Counted from the stretch's first letter, positions 8,521 through 17,366 are shown. The stretch is DNA of 64,000 nucleotides from Chloroflexota bacterium (GCA_016234445.1 JACRBT010000020.1:1-64000); one strand, 5' to 3'. Translations and numbers: made by a program. Notes: a model not told the origin generated them from the letters alone.

Positions 8521-9984
8521 TTGGCTGCTGCCGTTTCTGTTGACCCCTTCGCAACTGCTGTCGACTTGCTGCGCGCGCTGCGTGAGAAGCAGGTCTCGGC
8601 CGTCGAGCTGCTCGACCTCTACATCGGCCGGGTCGAACGCTACGACACGGCCGTCAACGCCGTGGTCGAACGCGACTTCGACCGTGCCCGCGAGGCTGCA
8701 CGCGAGGCAGACGCCGCTCGCGCCCGCGGCGACGACGGCCCGCTCCTCGGGCTGCCACTGACCCTGAAGGAGTCGGTCAACGTCGCCGGGCTGCGGACGA
8801 CCGCAGGCAACGAGGAGTGGCGCGACGCCCGGGTCGACTTCGACGCCCCGGTGACGAGGGCGGTGAAGGCCGCCGGCGGTGTCATCTTCGGCAAGACGAA
8901 CGTCCCGCCGATGCTCGCGGACTGGCAGTCGGACAACCCGAACTACGGCCGCACGAACAATCCCTGGGACCTTCGCCGTTCGCCCGGCGGCAGTTCCGGC
9001 GGCAGCGCGGCGGCTCTCGCGGCGGGCATGACCGGCCTCGAATGGGGCAGCGACATCGGCGGCTCGATCCGGGTGCCGGCCGCCTTCTGTGGTGTCTTCG
9101 GACACCGGCCGAGCGACAGCGCCGTCGCCCGCAGCGGCCAGATGCCGATGGTCCCGATGCCGAACCCGTCGACCGCGATGGGCGTCCAGGGGCCGCTCGC
9201 CCGCGGGGCCGAGGACCTCGAACTCTTCTTCGACCTCGCGGCCGGGCCGGACACCGGCGAAGACGTCGGCTGGAGGCTGGTCCTGCCCCCCGCGCGCGCC
9301 GATTCGCTCGCCGGCCTCCGGGTCGCGGTCCTTCCTTCTATAGAGTGGGTGGAGATCGACGCCGAAATCAGCGCCGCGATCGACGGTCTTGCCGCCAACC
9401 TCGCGAAGGCGGGGGCGAAGGTCGAGACGGCCGCGCCGGCGCTCTTCCGCGACTTTCGCGACCATCACCGCAAGTACATGACGCTGCTGAACGCGATCAT
9501 GTCGGCCCGCACGCCGCGCGAGCAGCGGATGATCATCGCGGCGCCGGACCCACACGACGACGAGTTCACGAAGGCCACCCGCGCCGGGGTCATGCTCGAA
9601 GCCGCCGACTACATCGGCCTCTTCACGGAGCGCGAACTCTATCGCCAGAGCTACCGCGACTTCTTCCGCGACTGGGACATCCTGCTCGCGCCGATCACCA
9701 TCGTGCCGTCGTTCGAACACCGCGGCCTCGGTTCGATGGCCCACTGGACGCTCGAAATCAACGGCCGGACGGTGCCCTACACGAGCCAGCTGGTGTACCC
9801 GGGGATCGCGACCTTCAGCGGCCAGCCCGCGACGGCGTTCCCCCTCGGGCTGACGAAGGCGGGCATGCCCATCGGGGCCCAGGCCATCGGCCCCTACCTC
9901 GAAGACCGGACGACGCTGCGATTCGCCCAGCTGGTCGAACGGGAGTTCGGCGGCTTCCAGCGCCCGCCCGGGTACGAGGACTGA
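8521..9984 (+). CDS. Amidase signature family enzyme
   Basis: This is a 487-residue amidase that hydrolyses an amide of unknown identity. The Ser-cisSer-Lys catalytic set is visible: Lys83 in LTLKESVNV, the cis-Ser in SPGGSSGGSAAAL (158/159), and nucleophile Ser182 in GSDIGGSIRVPA. It starts at TTG 8521 with CTGGAGG eight bases before. It is followed two bases later by an alpha/beta-hydrolase gene, so the two are probably one transcription unit. The absence of GatB/GatC-like genes nearby, and a C-terminal region that reads as a stand-alone amidase, argue against GatA. Confidence 0.92.
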   Translation: MAAAVSVDPFATAVDLLRALREKQVSAVELLDLYIGRVERYDTAVNAVVERDFDRAREAAREADAARARGDDGPLLGLPLTLKESVNVAGLRTTAGNEEWRDARVDFDAPVTRAVKAAGGVIFGKTNVPPMLADWQSDNPNYGRTNNPWDLRRSPGGSSGGSAAALAAGMTGLEWGSDIGGSIRVPAAFCGVFGHRPSDSAVARSGQMPMVPMPNPSTAMGVQGPLARGAEDLELFFDLAAGPDTGEDVGWRLVLPPARADSLAGLRVAVLPSIEWVEIDAEISAAIDGLAANLAKAGAKVETAAPALFRDFRDHHRKYMTLLNAIMSARTPREQRMIIAAPDPHDDEFTKATRAGVMLEAADYIGLFTERELYRQSYRDFFRDWDILLAPITIVPSFEHRGLGSMAHWTLEINGRTVPYTSQLVYPGIATFSGQPATAFPLGLTKAGMPIGAQAIGPYLEDRTTLRFAQLVEREFGGFQRPPGYED

Positions 9985-9986
9985 CG

Positions 9987-10769
9987 GTGGTAGCAGAGCC
10001 CGCGCGGTTGCGCATCGAAGCCGGGCCGGCGCGTCTTGTCGCCGTCCTCCGGGGTAGCGGTCCGCTCGTCGTGATGGTGCCGTCGCTGGGGCGGGGAGCC
10101 GGGGACTTCGACCTCCTGGGCGAAGCGCTCGCCGCCGCAGGCTTCCGGGCGGTCGCCATCGAACCGCGGGGCGCCGGCCGGAGCGAAGGCCCGATGGAGG
10201 GGCTCACGCTCCACGACTACGCCGCCGACCTGGCCGCAACGATCGAGGCTCTCCAGGACGGCCCGGCGCACGTCGTCGGCCACGCCTTCGGCAACCGCGT
10301 CGTCCGCTGCTTTGCCACTGATCGCCCGGACCTTGCGCGGAGCGTCACCCTCCTCGGCGCCGGCGGCAAGGTCCCGCCCGACGCCGAGGCCGCGGCGGCC
10401 CTGGGGCGCTGTTTCGAACCGGACGTCTCTTTCGAGGACCGGATGGCGGCCGCGGCCGTCGCCTTCTTCGCCCCCGGGAACGACCCGCGGCTGTGGAGCG
10501 ACGGCTGGTACCCGGAGGTTGCGCGAGCGGAAGGCGCGGCCAGCCGGGTGACCCCGGCGGCGGGATGGTGGGACGGGGGCGTGGCGCCGATGCTCGTGGT
10601 CCAGGGCCTCCAGGACCGCATCGCCCCGCCTGCGAACGGCCGCGCCCTGAAGGAAGCCTTCCCCGCCCGGGTGACGCTGGTCGAGGTCGACCACGCCGGC
10701 CACGCGCTGCTGCCGGAGCAGCCGGCGGCGGTGGCGGAAGCGGTGGTGGGGTGGCTGCGGGGGCGGTAG
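9987..10769 (+). CDS. Alpha/beta-hydrolase-fold protein with Ala at the nucleophile
   Basis: This is a 260-residue alpha/beta-hydrolase fold protein. An oxyanion-type strand is followed by PRGAGRSEGP, then the nucleophile elbow reads GHAFGN (98-103), so the usual Ser/Asp/Cys is Ala100. The acid (Asp210, QDRIAPP) and His239 (DHAGHALLPEQP) of the triad remain. Either the enzyme is non-hydrolytic or binding-only, or it uses another chemistry. The start GTG 9987 is two bases after the amidase stop, so it is co-transcribed and perhaps works on the same substrate class. Confidence 0.8.
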   Translation: MVAEPARLRIEAGPARLVAVLRGSGPLVVMVPSLGRGAGDFDLLGEALAAAGFRAVAIEPRGAGRSEGPMEGLTLHDYAADLAATIEALQDGPAHVVGHAFGNRVVRCFATDRPDLARSVTLLGAGGKVPPDAEAAAALGRCFEPDVSFEDRMAAAAVAFFAPGNDPRLWSDGWYPEVARAEGAASRVTPAAGWWDGGVAPMLVVQGLQDRIAPPANGRALKEAFPARVTLVEVDHAGHALLPEQPAAVAEAVVGWLRGR

Positions 10770-10796
10770 GGGTGGAAAGAATCCTCGCCCGACGGA

Positions 10797-11306
10797 GTGT
10801 TGCTGAGCGCCTTTGACGCCGATCCTCAGGGCATGGGGCCAGAAGGGGAAGCCGCGTTTCGCCGTGTGCGTTGGATGCACGCAGGTGCGGCGCTCTTTGC
10901 GCTGTACCTGCCATTCAGTCTGGGGGTCCTGCAGGGTCGTCCGGGTCCCGATTGGCGGCCTTCCGCTGAGTGGATGTGGATGCTCCGCGTGACTCTGGCT
11001 GCGCTGTCTGTGGCGGGCATTGTCACCGTACGGTACGTGGTGGGTCATCCCCGGAGACAGCGGAGCAACCTCCAGGAATCAATCGCTTGGATCGCCCCTG
11101 GAGGAGGGCTCGCAGAGTCCAGCGCGATTCTCAGGCTGCTCTTCACCGAGGCGATCGCCGTCTACGGAGTGCTGCTGTTCACCCTCGGCGGTCACCTTGC
11201 CGATCTCCTCGGATTTAGCGGCGCTTCGCTCGCTGTGTTCGCGTGGTATGTCCCGACTCGGGCTCGCTGGAACCGCGAGCTTCAAGCGGGCAGGTCCGTG
11301 ACATGA
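10797..11306 (+). CDS. Four-helix membrane protein, unknown
   Basis: This 169-residue protein has four hydrophobic stretches (about 27-45, 60-80, 110-128, 132-150) and short charged loops. No family was recognised. It starts at GTG 10797, 27 bp after the alpha/beta-hydrolase-fold gene; an internal ATG at codon 13 is possible. The C-terminal tail is basic and likely cytoplasmic. Confidence 0.55.
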   Translation: MLLSAFDADPQGMGPEGEAAFRRVRWMHAGAALFALYLPFSLGVLQGRPGPDWRPSAEWMWMLRVTLAALSVAGIVTVRYVVGHPRRQRSNLQESIAWIAPGGGLAESSAILRLLFTEAIAVYGVLLFTLGGHLADLLGFSGASLAVFAWYVPTRARWNRELQAGRSVT

Positions 11307-11393
11307 ATCCGCAGGCCCTTGCGGGGCTTTCCCGGGCCGGCTCGGAGCTTGAGGCGGTCCCCTTGAGTGCCATGCGGGCGCAATGACGCGGCT

Positions 11394-11642
11394 TCACGTT
11401 CGACGAACAGGTCGCTCATACCGCACCATCAGGATTTCTTGCGGCTGAGTTCTATTGAAGAGTCGCAGAATGGGGTAGAGGAGGAGTTGAAGCGCGCCGC
11501 CGCCACCGGCCCACGGTACTTTCCCTGGCCTCGTTCGCTCCTCCACAATGATCCAGCCTGCGGACCACATCTTCTTCCGGCTGCGCTCGAATTCCTCCCG
11601 GCTGAAATAGTCTTTCCACTTTGATTCCAGCCCCGCACTCAT
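11394..11642 (-). CDS. Small conserved-looking protein, unknown
   Basis: This 82-residue protein begins MSAGLESKWKDYFSREEF and has one amphipathic/hydrophobic segment (ALQLLLYPILRLF). ATG 11642 is chosen over a TTG four codons upstream. It follows the 90-residue gene at 11708-11980 on the same strand with a 65-bp gap, so the two may form a small operon. No function can be assigned. Confidence 0.45.
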   Translation of the reverse strand: MSAGLESKWKDYFSREEFERSRKKMWSAGWIIVEERTRPGKVPWAGGGGALQLLLYPILRLFNRTQPQEILMVRYERPVRRT

Positions 11643-11707
11643 CGTTCGTCCCAAACGCTATCTGGCCCACCTCGACCCGGCCCACCGGGCCTTGGCGAGC
11701 GGCCCGC

Positions 11708-11980
11708 CTACGGGGCGCCCAGCGCCGCTGCCGACCCTGCTGCACGAGCCAGCTCGGCGACGGTATGAAAGTATCGCCCATGCGTGCGGCGAATCTGGGC
11801 CTCGGACTCGCTCCCGAGGACAACGACCTCGATGTCCGGGTCGTCGCGCCAGCAGGCTTCCAACTGGAACCGGCGCTGCAAGGCTGCCTTCCGCTCGGAG
11901 TCAGCGAACGTCTCCGGGCCAAGAAGGATCTTGCCCTGCGCTCGACTGTAGACGATCACGAAGTACTGCACGTCAGCCAA
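11708..11980 (-). CDS. Small hypothetical protein (RYF-type)
   Basis: This 90-residue soluble protein has an alternating beta/alpha pattern (YFVIVYSRAQGKIL, ERKAALQRRFQLEA, DIEVVVLGSESEAQIRRTHGRYF). I remember similar short proteins from high-GC bacteria as uncharacterised. The start is TTG 11980, or GTG 11971 (loses three residues). It is likely co-transcribed with the 82-residue gene downstream. Confidence 0.5.
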   Translation of the reverse strand: MADVQYFVIVYSRAQGKILLGPETFADSERKAALQRRFQLEACWRDDPDIEVVVLGSESEAQIRRTHGRYFHTVAELARAAGSAAALGAP

Positions 11981-12051
11981 CCAGATCTTTCAGGCGATTG
12001 AGCGTTCTCGCGGCGGCGGCGAGACCGTCCCTCCGTGAGTCGGTAGGCCGC

Positions 12052-12393
12052 CTAAGTCAGGCGGTGTCGGCGGCGAATGTTGATGTCCAAGAGGTCAGGC
12101 TTTAGGGCTATCTTGGCGTCGAACAGAAGGCACTGCCCCACGCGCGTCGCGCAAAGGGGGTGCAAGAACACATCTGTAGAGAAACTCCATAGCACCATGG
12201 GATAGTTCAAGGGCTCGCCACAGTCGGAACAGAGCTGACCGGCTCTGGCAAGCGGCTCGTAGACGAAAACCTCCTGGACTCGCCGCGATTCTTCCTCGTC
12301 GGAATCAGCTTCGGGATCTTCCGGCCCGAGCGGTCCCCAGATGATCACGATTTCACTCCCGACCTGCAAGCGTTTACGCGACTCTAGCACCAC
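12052..12393 (-). CDS. Cys-containing hypothetical protein, start uncertain or 5' end damaged
   Basis: The open frame carries a CSDCGEPLNYP motif and a downstream HPLC, a possible C-x2-C...H/C metal site, in a soluble protein ending RRRHRLT. Protein-like sequence, also Cys-rich (CPCP, CGEVWGACRC), continues upstream to about 12510 in the same frame. No ATG, GTG or TTG was found in that frame between the tRNA and the tandem GTG codons at 12393/12390. The gene may therefore be truncated at its 5' end, use a rare start, or contain a frameshift. No family recognised. Confidence 0.35.
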   Translation of the reverse strand: MVLESRKRLQVGSEIVIIWGPLGPEDPEADSDEEESRRVQEVFVYEPLARAGQLCSDCGEPLNYPMVLWSFSTDVFLHPLCATRVGQCLLFDAKIALKPDLLDINIRRRHRLT

Positions 12394-12601
12394 GTGTTCG
12401 GCGTGCCTACCCTGAACGCATCGGCAGGCGCCCCAAACCTCGCCACAGTCTCCCTCTACGGGAACAAGCCATCGGCGGCCCGTAGGGCAGGGGCAGAACG
12501 ACTCGAGTCCCCGCCGCCGCCGACCAGGCCGAGGATTTCGGGTGTCGCTGCGTCGTCGCGCCGCCGTCAGCCGGCGTTGGCCGCCGGACGGATTCTCCTG
12601 G

Positions 12602-12675
12602 TCGGGGTGCCCAGATTTGAACTGGGGGCCTCTTCGTCCCGAACGAAGCGCTCTGCCAGGCTGAGCTACACCCCG
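12602..12675 (-). tRNA. tRNA-Pro, anticodon CGG
   Basis: On the minus strand, the acceptor CGGGGTG (from 12675) pairs with CACCCCG before discriminator A at 12602. The D-arm is GCTCAGCCTGGCAGAGC and the anticodon arm is CTTCG-TTCGGGA-CGAAG with CGG at 34-36. The T-arm is CCCAG-TTCAAAT-CTGGG. Total 74 nt; CCA is not encoded. It is downstream of the DUF6941-like gene on the same strand. Confidence 0.95.
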
Positions 12676-12710
12676 GGGAAGGCCTATCGTACCACGGGCG
12701 CTGCTAGCGG

Positions 12711-13142
12711 CTATGGATGCCGCGGTGGCGGCGGCTCGCCTCGCTGTTCCAGCCGGAAGGGGAGGTTCTCTTCGACCGGGCTCGCTTCGCCACCGGCGAC
12801 GATGTGGACGCGGTAGCCCCCGAACGCGGGGAGCGCCACCGGGACGTTCGCCGCCATCTGCGCAAGCTGCGACGACCCCGGCGCGAGGCCAACCGGGCGC
12901 CCGACGTTCACCTGGCCGTCGATCCGGACGAACTCCTGGCCGTCGTCGTTCTCCACGGTCATCCGCACGGGCACGGGCTGGTTCGTCTCTTCCCAGCCAA
13001 CCCGCACCCCGACGACGATCGCCAGGCGGATGGTCGCGGGCGCGGCGGGGGCGTACGACGTTGTCCAGCCGCCCCCCATCAGGTAGAGCTTGCCGGAGAC
13101 GATCTCGGCGTGGTCGGCGAGGAGCGCGAACTGGATGTCCAT
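12711..13142 (-). CDS. Conserved hypothetical protein, DUF6941-like
   Basis: This 143-residue, mostly beta protein begins MDIQFALLADHAEIVSGKLYLMGGGW. That matches my memory of a family of unknown function (DUF6941), with YxMGGGW and WEETNQPVPVRMTVENDDGQE segments. No signal peptide or membrane segment. It is 23 bp downstream of the SulP gene and upstream of the tRNA, so probably read from the SulP transcript. The family name is recalled, not searched. Confidence 0.65.
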   Translation of the reverse strand: MDIQFALLADHAEIVSGKLYLMGGGWTTSYAPAAPATIRLAIVVGVRVGWEETNQPVPVRMTVENDDGQEFVRIDGQVNVGRPVGLAPGSSQLAQMAANVPVALPAFGGYRVHIVAGGEASPVEENLPFRLEQRGEPPPPRHP

Positions 13143-13165
13143 CGCTCGATGGTAACAGGCGCCGG

Positions 13166-14875
13166 TCAGAAGCCGCCGACGAGGGGCATGATCGGATGGG
13201 CGTCGTGGCCGTGGGGCGCATCGATCGAGCGGATGGCGTCGGCGGTGTGTTCGAAGACGTTCTCCGGCCCCAGTGTCTTGATGATCCCGAAACGGTGGAG
13301 CGCCGGGTACACGTCGGGCTGGATCGCGGTCAGGATGATTCGCCCTCCGGACTTCTGGCGGTGTTCGATGATGCCTTCGAGCGTCAGCAGGCCAGAGGCG
13401 TCGACGTGGTGGACGTCCTTCATCCGGAGGATGAGGGGGTTGCGGCCGTGGCCGAGGAGTTCGAATTCGAAGGCCGCGGCGCTGTGGAAGGAGAGCATGC
13501 CCTGAGCCGTGAAGAAGGCGATGTCGGGCCGGTGGCGGATCATCTCGCTGAGGCTTTCCGAAACCTGCTGCACGCGGCCGGTCGCGTCCGGGAGCATCTC
13601 TTCGGCCGCGGGGATGGAGACGAGCCGCCGGATGAGCAGGACCGCCGAGATGATGACGCCGAACCCGATCGCGAAAGAGAGGTCGAAGAAGAGGGTGATG
13701 AGGATGGTCGCGACCAGTACCATGAGGTCTTCGCGTGGCGCCCGGCGCAAGAACCGCATGACTTCCGGCGCCTCGGAGATGTTCCAGGCGACGATGATGA
13801 GGATGGCGGCGAGCGTCGCCATCGGGATGTGGCCGGCGAGGCCGCCGAGGGCCAGCGTCAGCGTCAGCACGGTCGCAGCGTGGAAGACGCCGGTGAGACG
13901 CGAGTCGCCGCCGGCGCGGATGCCGGCCGCCGTCCGGGCGATGGCGGCGGTGGCGGGGATGCCGCCCATGATCGGCGAGACCAGGTTGGCGAACCCGAGA
14001 CCGCGGAGTTCCCGGTCAGGGTCGTGGCGTTCGGGCTTCGTCGACATGCCGTCGGCGACGACCGCGCTCAAGAGCGACTCGATCGCCGCCAGGATCGCCA
14101 CCGCGACGGCCGGCTGGACGAGGTCGAAGGCGAGGCTGGCGTCGAAGAAGTCGAGGGTCGGCTTCGGGAAGTCACGGGGGAGGTCGCCGTAGCGGCTGGC
14201 GACGGTGGGTGTGTCGACCCCGAACTGCCAGGCGATGGCCGTCATCACGACGACGGCGATCAGCGGCCCCGGGATGGCACGTAGCCGGGGCACTTTCGGC
14301 GTCGCGATGAGGAGGGCGAGCGACCCCGCGCCCACGAGCGGCGTCGACCAGCGGACAGTGTCGAGGTGGGTGAAGGTGTCCCAGGTCTTGGCGTGGAAGT
14401 GTTCGAGCGAGGGGTCAATGCCGCTGACGGCGAGGAAGTTGTTGAGTTGGCCGAACGCGATCGAAAGGGCGATGCCGGCGGTGAAGCCGACGATGACCAT
14501 GCCGGGCATGTAGCGGATGAGGCGGCCGAAGCGGAAAACGCTCATCACGACGATGAGTCCGCCCGCCATCAGCCCGACGATTGGCAGCGCCTGGGGGCCA
14601 TGGGCAAGGACCACGCCGGCGAGCAGCGGCACGAGCGCGGCCGTCGGGCCGGTGATGTTGTAGGGCGACCCGCCGAACACGGTCGCGATGCAGCCCGCGA
14701 AGACCGCCGTGTAGAGCCCCGCGATCGGGGGGACGCCCACCGCCACCGCGAGCGCAATCGACAGGGGCAGGGCGATGATCCCGACGACGACGCCGGCGAT
14801 CGCGTTGCGGCGAAGGCCCGCGGGCGACGGCCAGGCAAGTGGCCCGATGGACAGCCAGTTGAGGACTGCGGACAA
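13166..14875 (-). CDS. SulP-family anion transporter with STAS domain
   Basis: This 569-residue inner-membrane SulP/SLC26-type transporter probably moves sulfate, bicarbonate or another anion. The membrane core contains GVPPIAGLYTAVFAG, SPYNITGPTAALVPLLAG, FTAGIALSIAFGQLNNFL and PIMGGIPATAAIARTAAGIRAGGDSRL, which are SulP signatures. A cytoplasmic STAS domain occupies the last 130 residues (LRMKDVHHVDASGLLTLEGII), with the conserved VDASG phosphorylation-loop-like segment. TTG 14875 is the only plausible start near the first hydrophobic region. It is followed by the DUF6941-like gene. Confidence 0.9.
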   Translation of the reverse strand: MSAVLNWLSIGPLAWPSPAGLRRNAIAGVVVGIIALPLSIALAVAVGVPPIAGLYTAVFAGCIATVFGGSPYNITGPTAALVPLLAGVVLAHGPQALPIVGLMAGGLIVVMSVFRFGRLIRYMPGMVIVGFTAGIALSIAFGQLNNFLAVSGIDPSLEHFHAKTWDTFTHLDTVRWSTPLVGAGSLALLIATPKVPRLRAIPGPLIAVVVMTAIAWQFGVDTPTVASRYGDLPRDFPKPTLDFFDASLAFDLVQPAVAVAILAAIESLLSAVVADGMSTKPERHDPDRELRGLGFANLVSPIMGGIPATAAIARTAAGIRAGGDSRLTGVFHAATVLTLTLALGGLAGHIPMATLAAILIIVAWNISEAPEVMRFLRRAPREDLMVLVATILITLFFDLSFAIGFGVIISAVLLIRRLVSIPAAEEMLPDATGRVQQVSESLSEMIRHRPDIAFFTAQGMLSFHSAAAFEFELLGHGRNPLILRMKDVHHVDASGLLTLEGIIEHRQKSGGRIILTAIQPDVYPALHRFGIIKTLGPENVFEHTADAIRSIDAPHGHDAHPIMPLVGGF

Positions 14876-15073
14876 GGGCGCTCCAGTGCCGCCCTGGCGC
14901 CGGAGCGCATAGTTCGGGGGCGTCGAACCATATTCTCTGACCGGAAGGCGGGAGGGGACAGGGCGCGGACGGGTGCATCGACAGGATCGATGGCAGGAAT
15001 CGAACGCACCACGTGCCCGGGTGTGCTCGCCGTGTCCTTCCCACAGTGCACCCGTAAGGGGTAGATTCAGGCT

Positions 15074-16579
15074 ATGCCGTTGATCGGGCCGCCGGGCGAA
15101 AGAATCGGGTACGTCATCCACGAAGGGCCTCCCGGGGCGCCGCCGATCTTCCTTCTCCACGGTTTCACCGCCAGCGCCGCTTCGTTCTCCGGGAACATTG
15201 CCGGGCTGAGCAGGCACTTTCGGGTCGTCACCGTCGACCTCCTTGGGCACGGGGAATCGGATTCGCCCGAAGACGCCGCGCCCTACGCTCCCGGCCCCGC
15301 GATGGACCGGCTGGAGGCGCTCTTCGACCACCTTGGCTACGACCGCGTCCTCCTCTGTGGGCATTCGCTCGGTGGGGCACTGGCGTTGCGGTTCGCGATC
15401 GAACGGCCGGACCGGCTCGAAGGGCTGATCGTCATCAATTCGTCCTCGGCTTCGGGGACGCCGGCCTGGCGGGCGACCGTCGGCCCCCGGATGGCCGAGA
15501 TGGGCGCCCGCGTCCGCGCCGAGGGCACTGACTTCCTCCGCCGGGGTTCGACCTACCCCGCTGCCAGCCGCCGCCTCCCTCCCCTCGCCCGCGACCAGCT
15601 CGCCGGCGACTTCGACCGCCTCGAATGGGCCGGCGTCGCTGGCACCGCGGAAGCCCTGATCCCGAACGTCAACGTCTTCGAACGCATCCCGGAACTGGCG
15701 GTGCCGACGCTGCTCGTCTTCGGCGACCGGGATGCCGACGTGATGAGCTTCGCCGAGGGCTTCATCGACGCCGTGCCTGAAGAGGTGCGCCGGGTGGTGA
15801 CCATCCCCGGGGCCGGGCATGCGGCGAACCTCGAACGGCCGGACGTCTTCGACGCCGCGGTGGTGGGGTTCGCCCGGGAGATCGGCTACCTGCCTCCGGA
15901 TGAGCCCGGGGGCGTGATCGGGAGTTTCCGGCGCTCGATGCTCGCGGTTGTCGGCGGGCTGCTGGTGGCGGGCGGGGTCGCGCTGGTGGCCGCGGCCTTC
16001 TTCCTCGGCGGCGACGACGGCAACGCGAGCGCTGCCCGCGAAGCGACCGCGACGGCCACTGCGACGGCTGTCCCCCCGACGCGGAGGCCGGTGAGCTCCG
16101 TTTCCCCCGTCTCGACCGTGGCGGGGGCGCAGGTCTCGGCGACGGCCTCGGCGGCGACCACGACCCCGGTGGCGACGTCTCGCCCCGCGGCCGCGCCCGC
16201 CGACACCCCGGCCGCAACCTCGACGACCGCGCCGCCCGCCCCGACTCCGACTGCGACGGCGACCCAGCCGCCGGCCGCGACGGCGACGCCCTCGGGTCCC
16301 TACGTGAAGCTGAGCGGGCCTTCGAGCGCGGCCGCGGGGGCGGTGATGATATTCTCGGCGTCCGCCTCGGCGCCGGCTCCGGCCGAGCTCCTGACCTACG
16401 ACTGGAGCTTTTCGGCTGGCGGCGTGCGCAGTGGGGGCATCGTCCAGTCGGCGCTCCAGGTGAGGTTCGACACGCCTGACTGCTACACCGTCACCGTGAC
16501 CGCGTATTTCACGGGAGGGGCGACGGCGACGGCTTCGCAGAACATCTCTGTCGGCGGGGCGAGTTGCGGCCTGGGCTGA
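15074..16579 (+). CDS. Alpha/beta hydrolase fused to a transmembrane anchor and PKD-like domain
   Basis: The 501-residue protein has residues 1-280 as a MenH-like alpha/beta hydrolase with nucleophile GHSLGG (Ser98), the acid region GDRDADVMSF and the histidine GAGHAANLERP. A single hydrophobic helix follows (about 288-313). Then come some 90 residues rich in Ala/Thr/Pro, and a C-terminal beta domain (about 408-501; TYDWSFSAGG, YTVTVTAYFTGG) resembling PKD. There is no N-terminal signal, so the hydrolase should face the cytoplasm and the PKD domain the outside. TAGATT ends six bases before ATG 15074 (leaderless type). It converges with the HAD gene, one base apart. Confidence 0.85.
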   Translation: MPLIGPPGERIGYVIHEGPPGAPPIFLLHGFTASAASFSGNIAGLSRHFRVVTVDLLGHGESDSPEDAAPYAPGPAMDRLEALFDHLGYDRVLLCGHSLGGALALRFAIERPDRLEGLIVINSSSASGTPAWRATVGPRMAEMGARVRAEGTDFLRRGSTYPAASRRLPPLARDQLAGDFDRLEWAGVAGTAEALIPNVNVFERIPELAVPTLLVFGDRDADVMSFAEGFIDAVPEEVRRVVTIPGAGHAANLERPDVFDAAVVGFAREIGYLPPDEPGGVIGSFRRSMLAVVGGLLVAGGVALVAAAFFLGGDDGNASAAREATATATATAVPPTRRPVSSVSPVSTVAGAQVSATASAATTTPVATSRPAAAPADTPAATSTTAPPAPTPTATATQPPAATATPSGPYVKLSGPSSAAAGAVMIFSASASAPAPAELLTYDWSFSAGGVRSGGIVQSALQVRFDTPDCYTVTVTAYFTGGATATASQNISVGGASCGLG

Positions 16580-16580
16580 G

Positions 16581-17366
16581 TCAGGGCCAGAGCCGGTAGA
16601 CGGCCGCCGCGAACCCGCTTTCGTCCGCTGCCGGCGCGACCATCCCCGCCGCCGCCTTCACCTGGTCCGGGGCGCCGCCCATCGCCACCGCCATCCCGGC
16701 CACTTCGAACATCGGCACATCGACGTCGCTGTCGCCGAACGCGACCGCCTCGACCGGCGCGACCCCAAGCGCCCGGCAGAGCGCGCGCAGCCCGTGGCCC
16801 TTGTCGATGCCGAGCCCGGTGATCGTGAGGAGCGACTCGCCGTTGAAGAGCGTCGCCCGGTGCATCGAGACCCGGCCCTCCCAGGCGTCGAGTTCGGCGA
16901 GGAATGGCGCCCCGAGGGGGACGTTCGCGAGCACCGCCAGGACGCCGTCGAGCCCGGCGTCAGCCAGCCGCGTCGTGACGACGATGTCCGTCCGGCTGCT
17001 GGCCCAGGCGGGCATCTCGTTCTCGCGGCGATAGGTGCGGTCGCGGGTCGTGAGCGTCGCGGGCCAGCCGGCGCGGTCGCAGAGGCCGGCGATGAAGGCG
17101 GCGAAGTCGTGGGGCATCGCCGCCTGGTCGACCACCGTGCCGCCTTCGAGACGGACGTCGGCCCCGGCGCAGGCGATGGCGGCGGCGCCCACGTTCGCGG
17201 CTTCGAAGGGGCGCATGGCGGCGAAGTAGGGCCGGGCCGTGGCCGCGGCGACCACGACTCCGCGGCTGGCGAGGTGTCGGAGAGCGCCGGCGTTGGCGTC
17301 GCTGACCTTGCCGTCGGAGGCGATGAGGGTGCCGTCGAGGTCGATGGCGGCGAGGCGGAAAGGCAT
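16581..17366 (-). CDS. HAD-superfamily phosphatase, Cof type
   Basis: This 261-residue protein begins with the nucleophile motif DLDGTL (Asp9/Asp11) and has ATARP as motif II. A long C2-type cap is inserted between motifs II and III (residues 80-180), and GFGDSDVDVPMFEVAG-like motif IV residues lie near 215 (seen as VAFGDSDVDVPMF). This is the Cof/sugar-phosphatase group; the substrate is undetermined. Its stop nearly abuts that of the hydrolase-PKD gene. Confidence 0.9.
   Translation of the reverse strand: MPFRLAAIDLDGTLIASDGKVSDANAGALRHLASRGVVVAAATARPYFAAMRPFEAANVGAAAIACAGADVRLEGGTVVDQAAMPHDFAAFIAGLCDRAGWPATLTTRDRTYRRENEMPAWASSRTDIVVTTRLADAGLDGVLAVLANVPLGAPFLAELDAWEGRVSMHRATLFNGESLLTITGLGIDKGHGLRALCRALGVAPVEAVAFGDSDVDVPMFEVAGMAVAMGGAPDQVKAAAGMVAPAADESGFAAAVYRLWP

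Noticed and set aside
7288-9744. Very long minus-strand open frame opposite purM and the amidase
   Set aside because: It is a shadow of high-GC coding sequence. Its composition (Arg/Asp/Val-rich, no domains) is that of the antisense frame, while both plus-strand genes have clear family motifs.
8521-9984. Amidase as GatA of the Glu-tRNA amidotransferase
   Set aside because: No gatB or gatC beside it, and it is paired with an alpha/beta-hydrolase-fold gene.
14980-15060. Possible tRNA near 15000 (GGCAGGAATCGAACGC)
   Set aside because: A T-arm-like GAATCGAAC is present, but acceptor, D-arm and anticodon arm do not pair over 70-90 bases on either strand.
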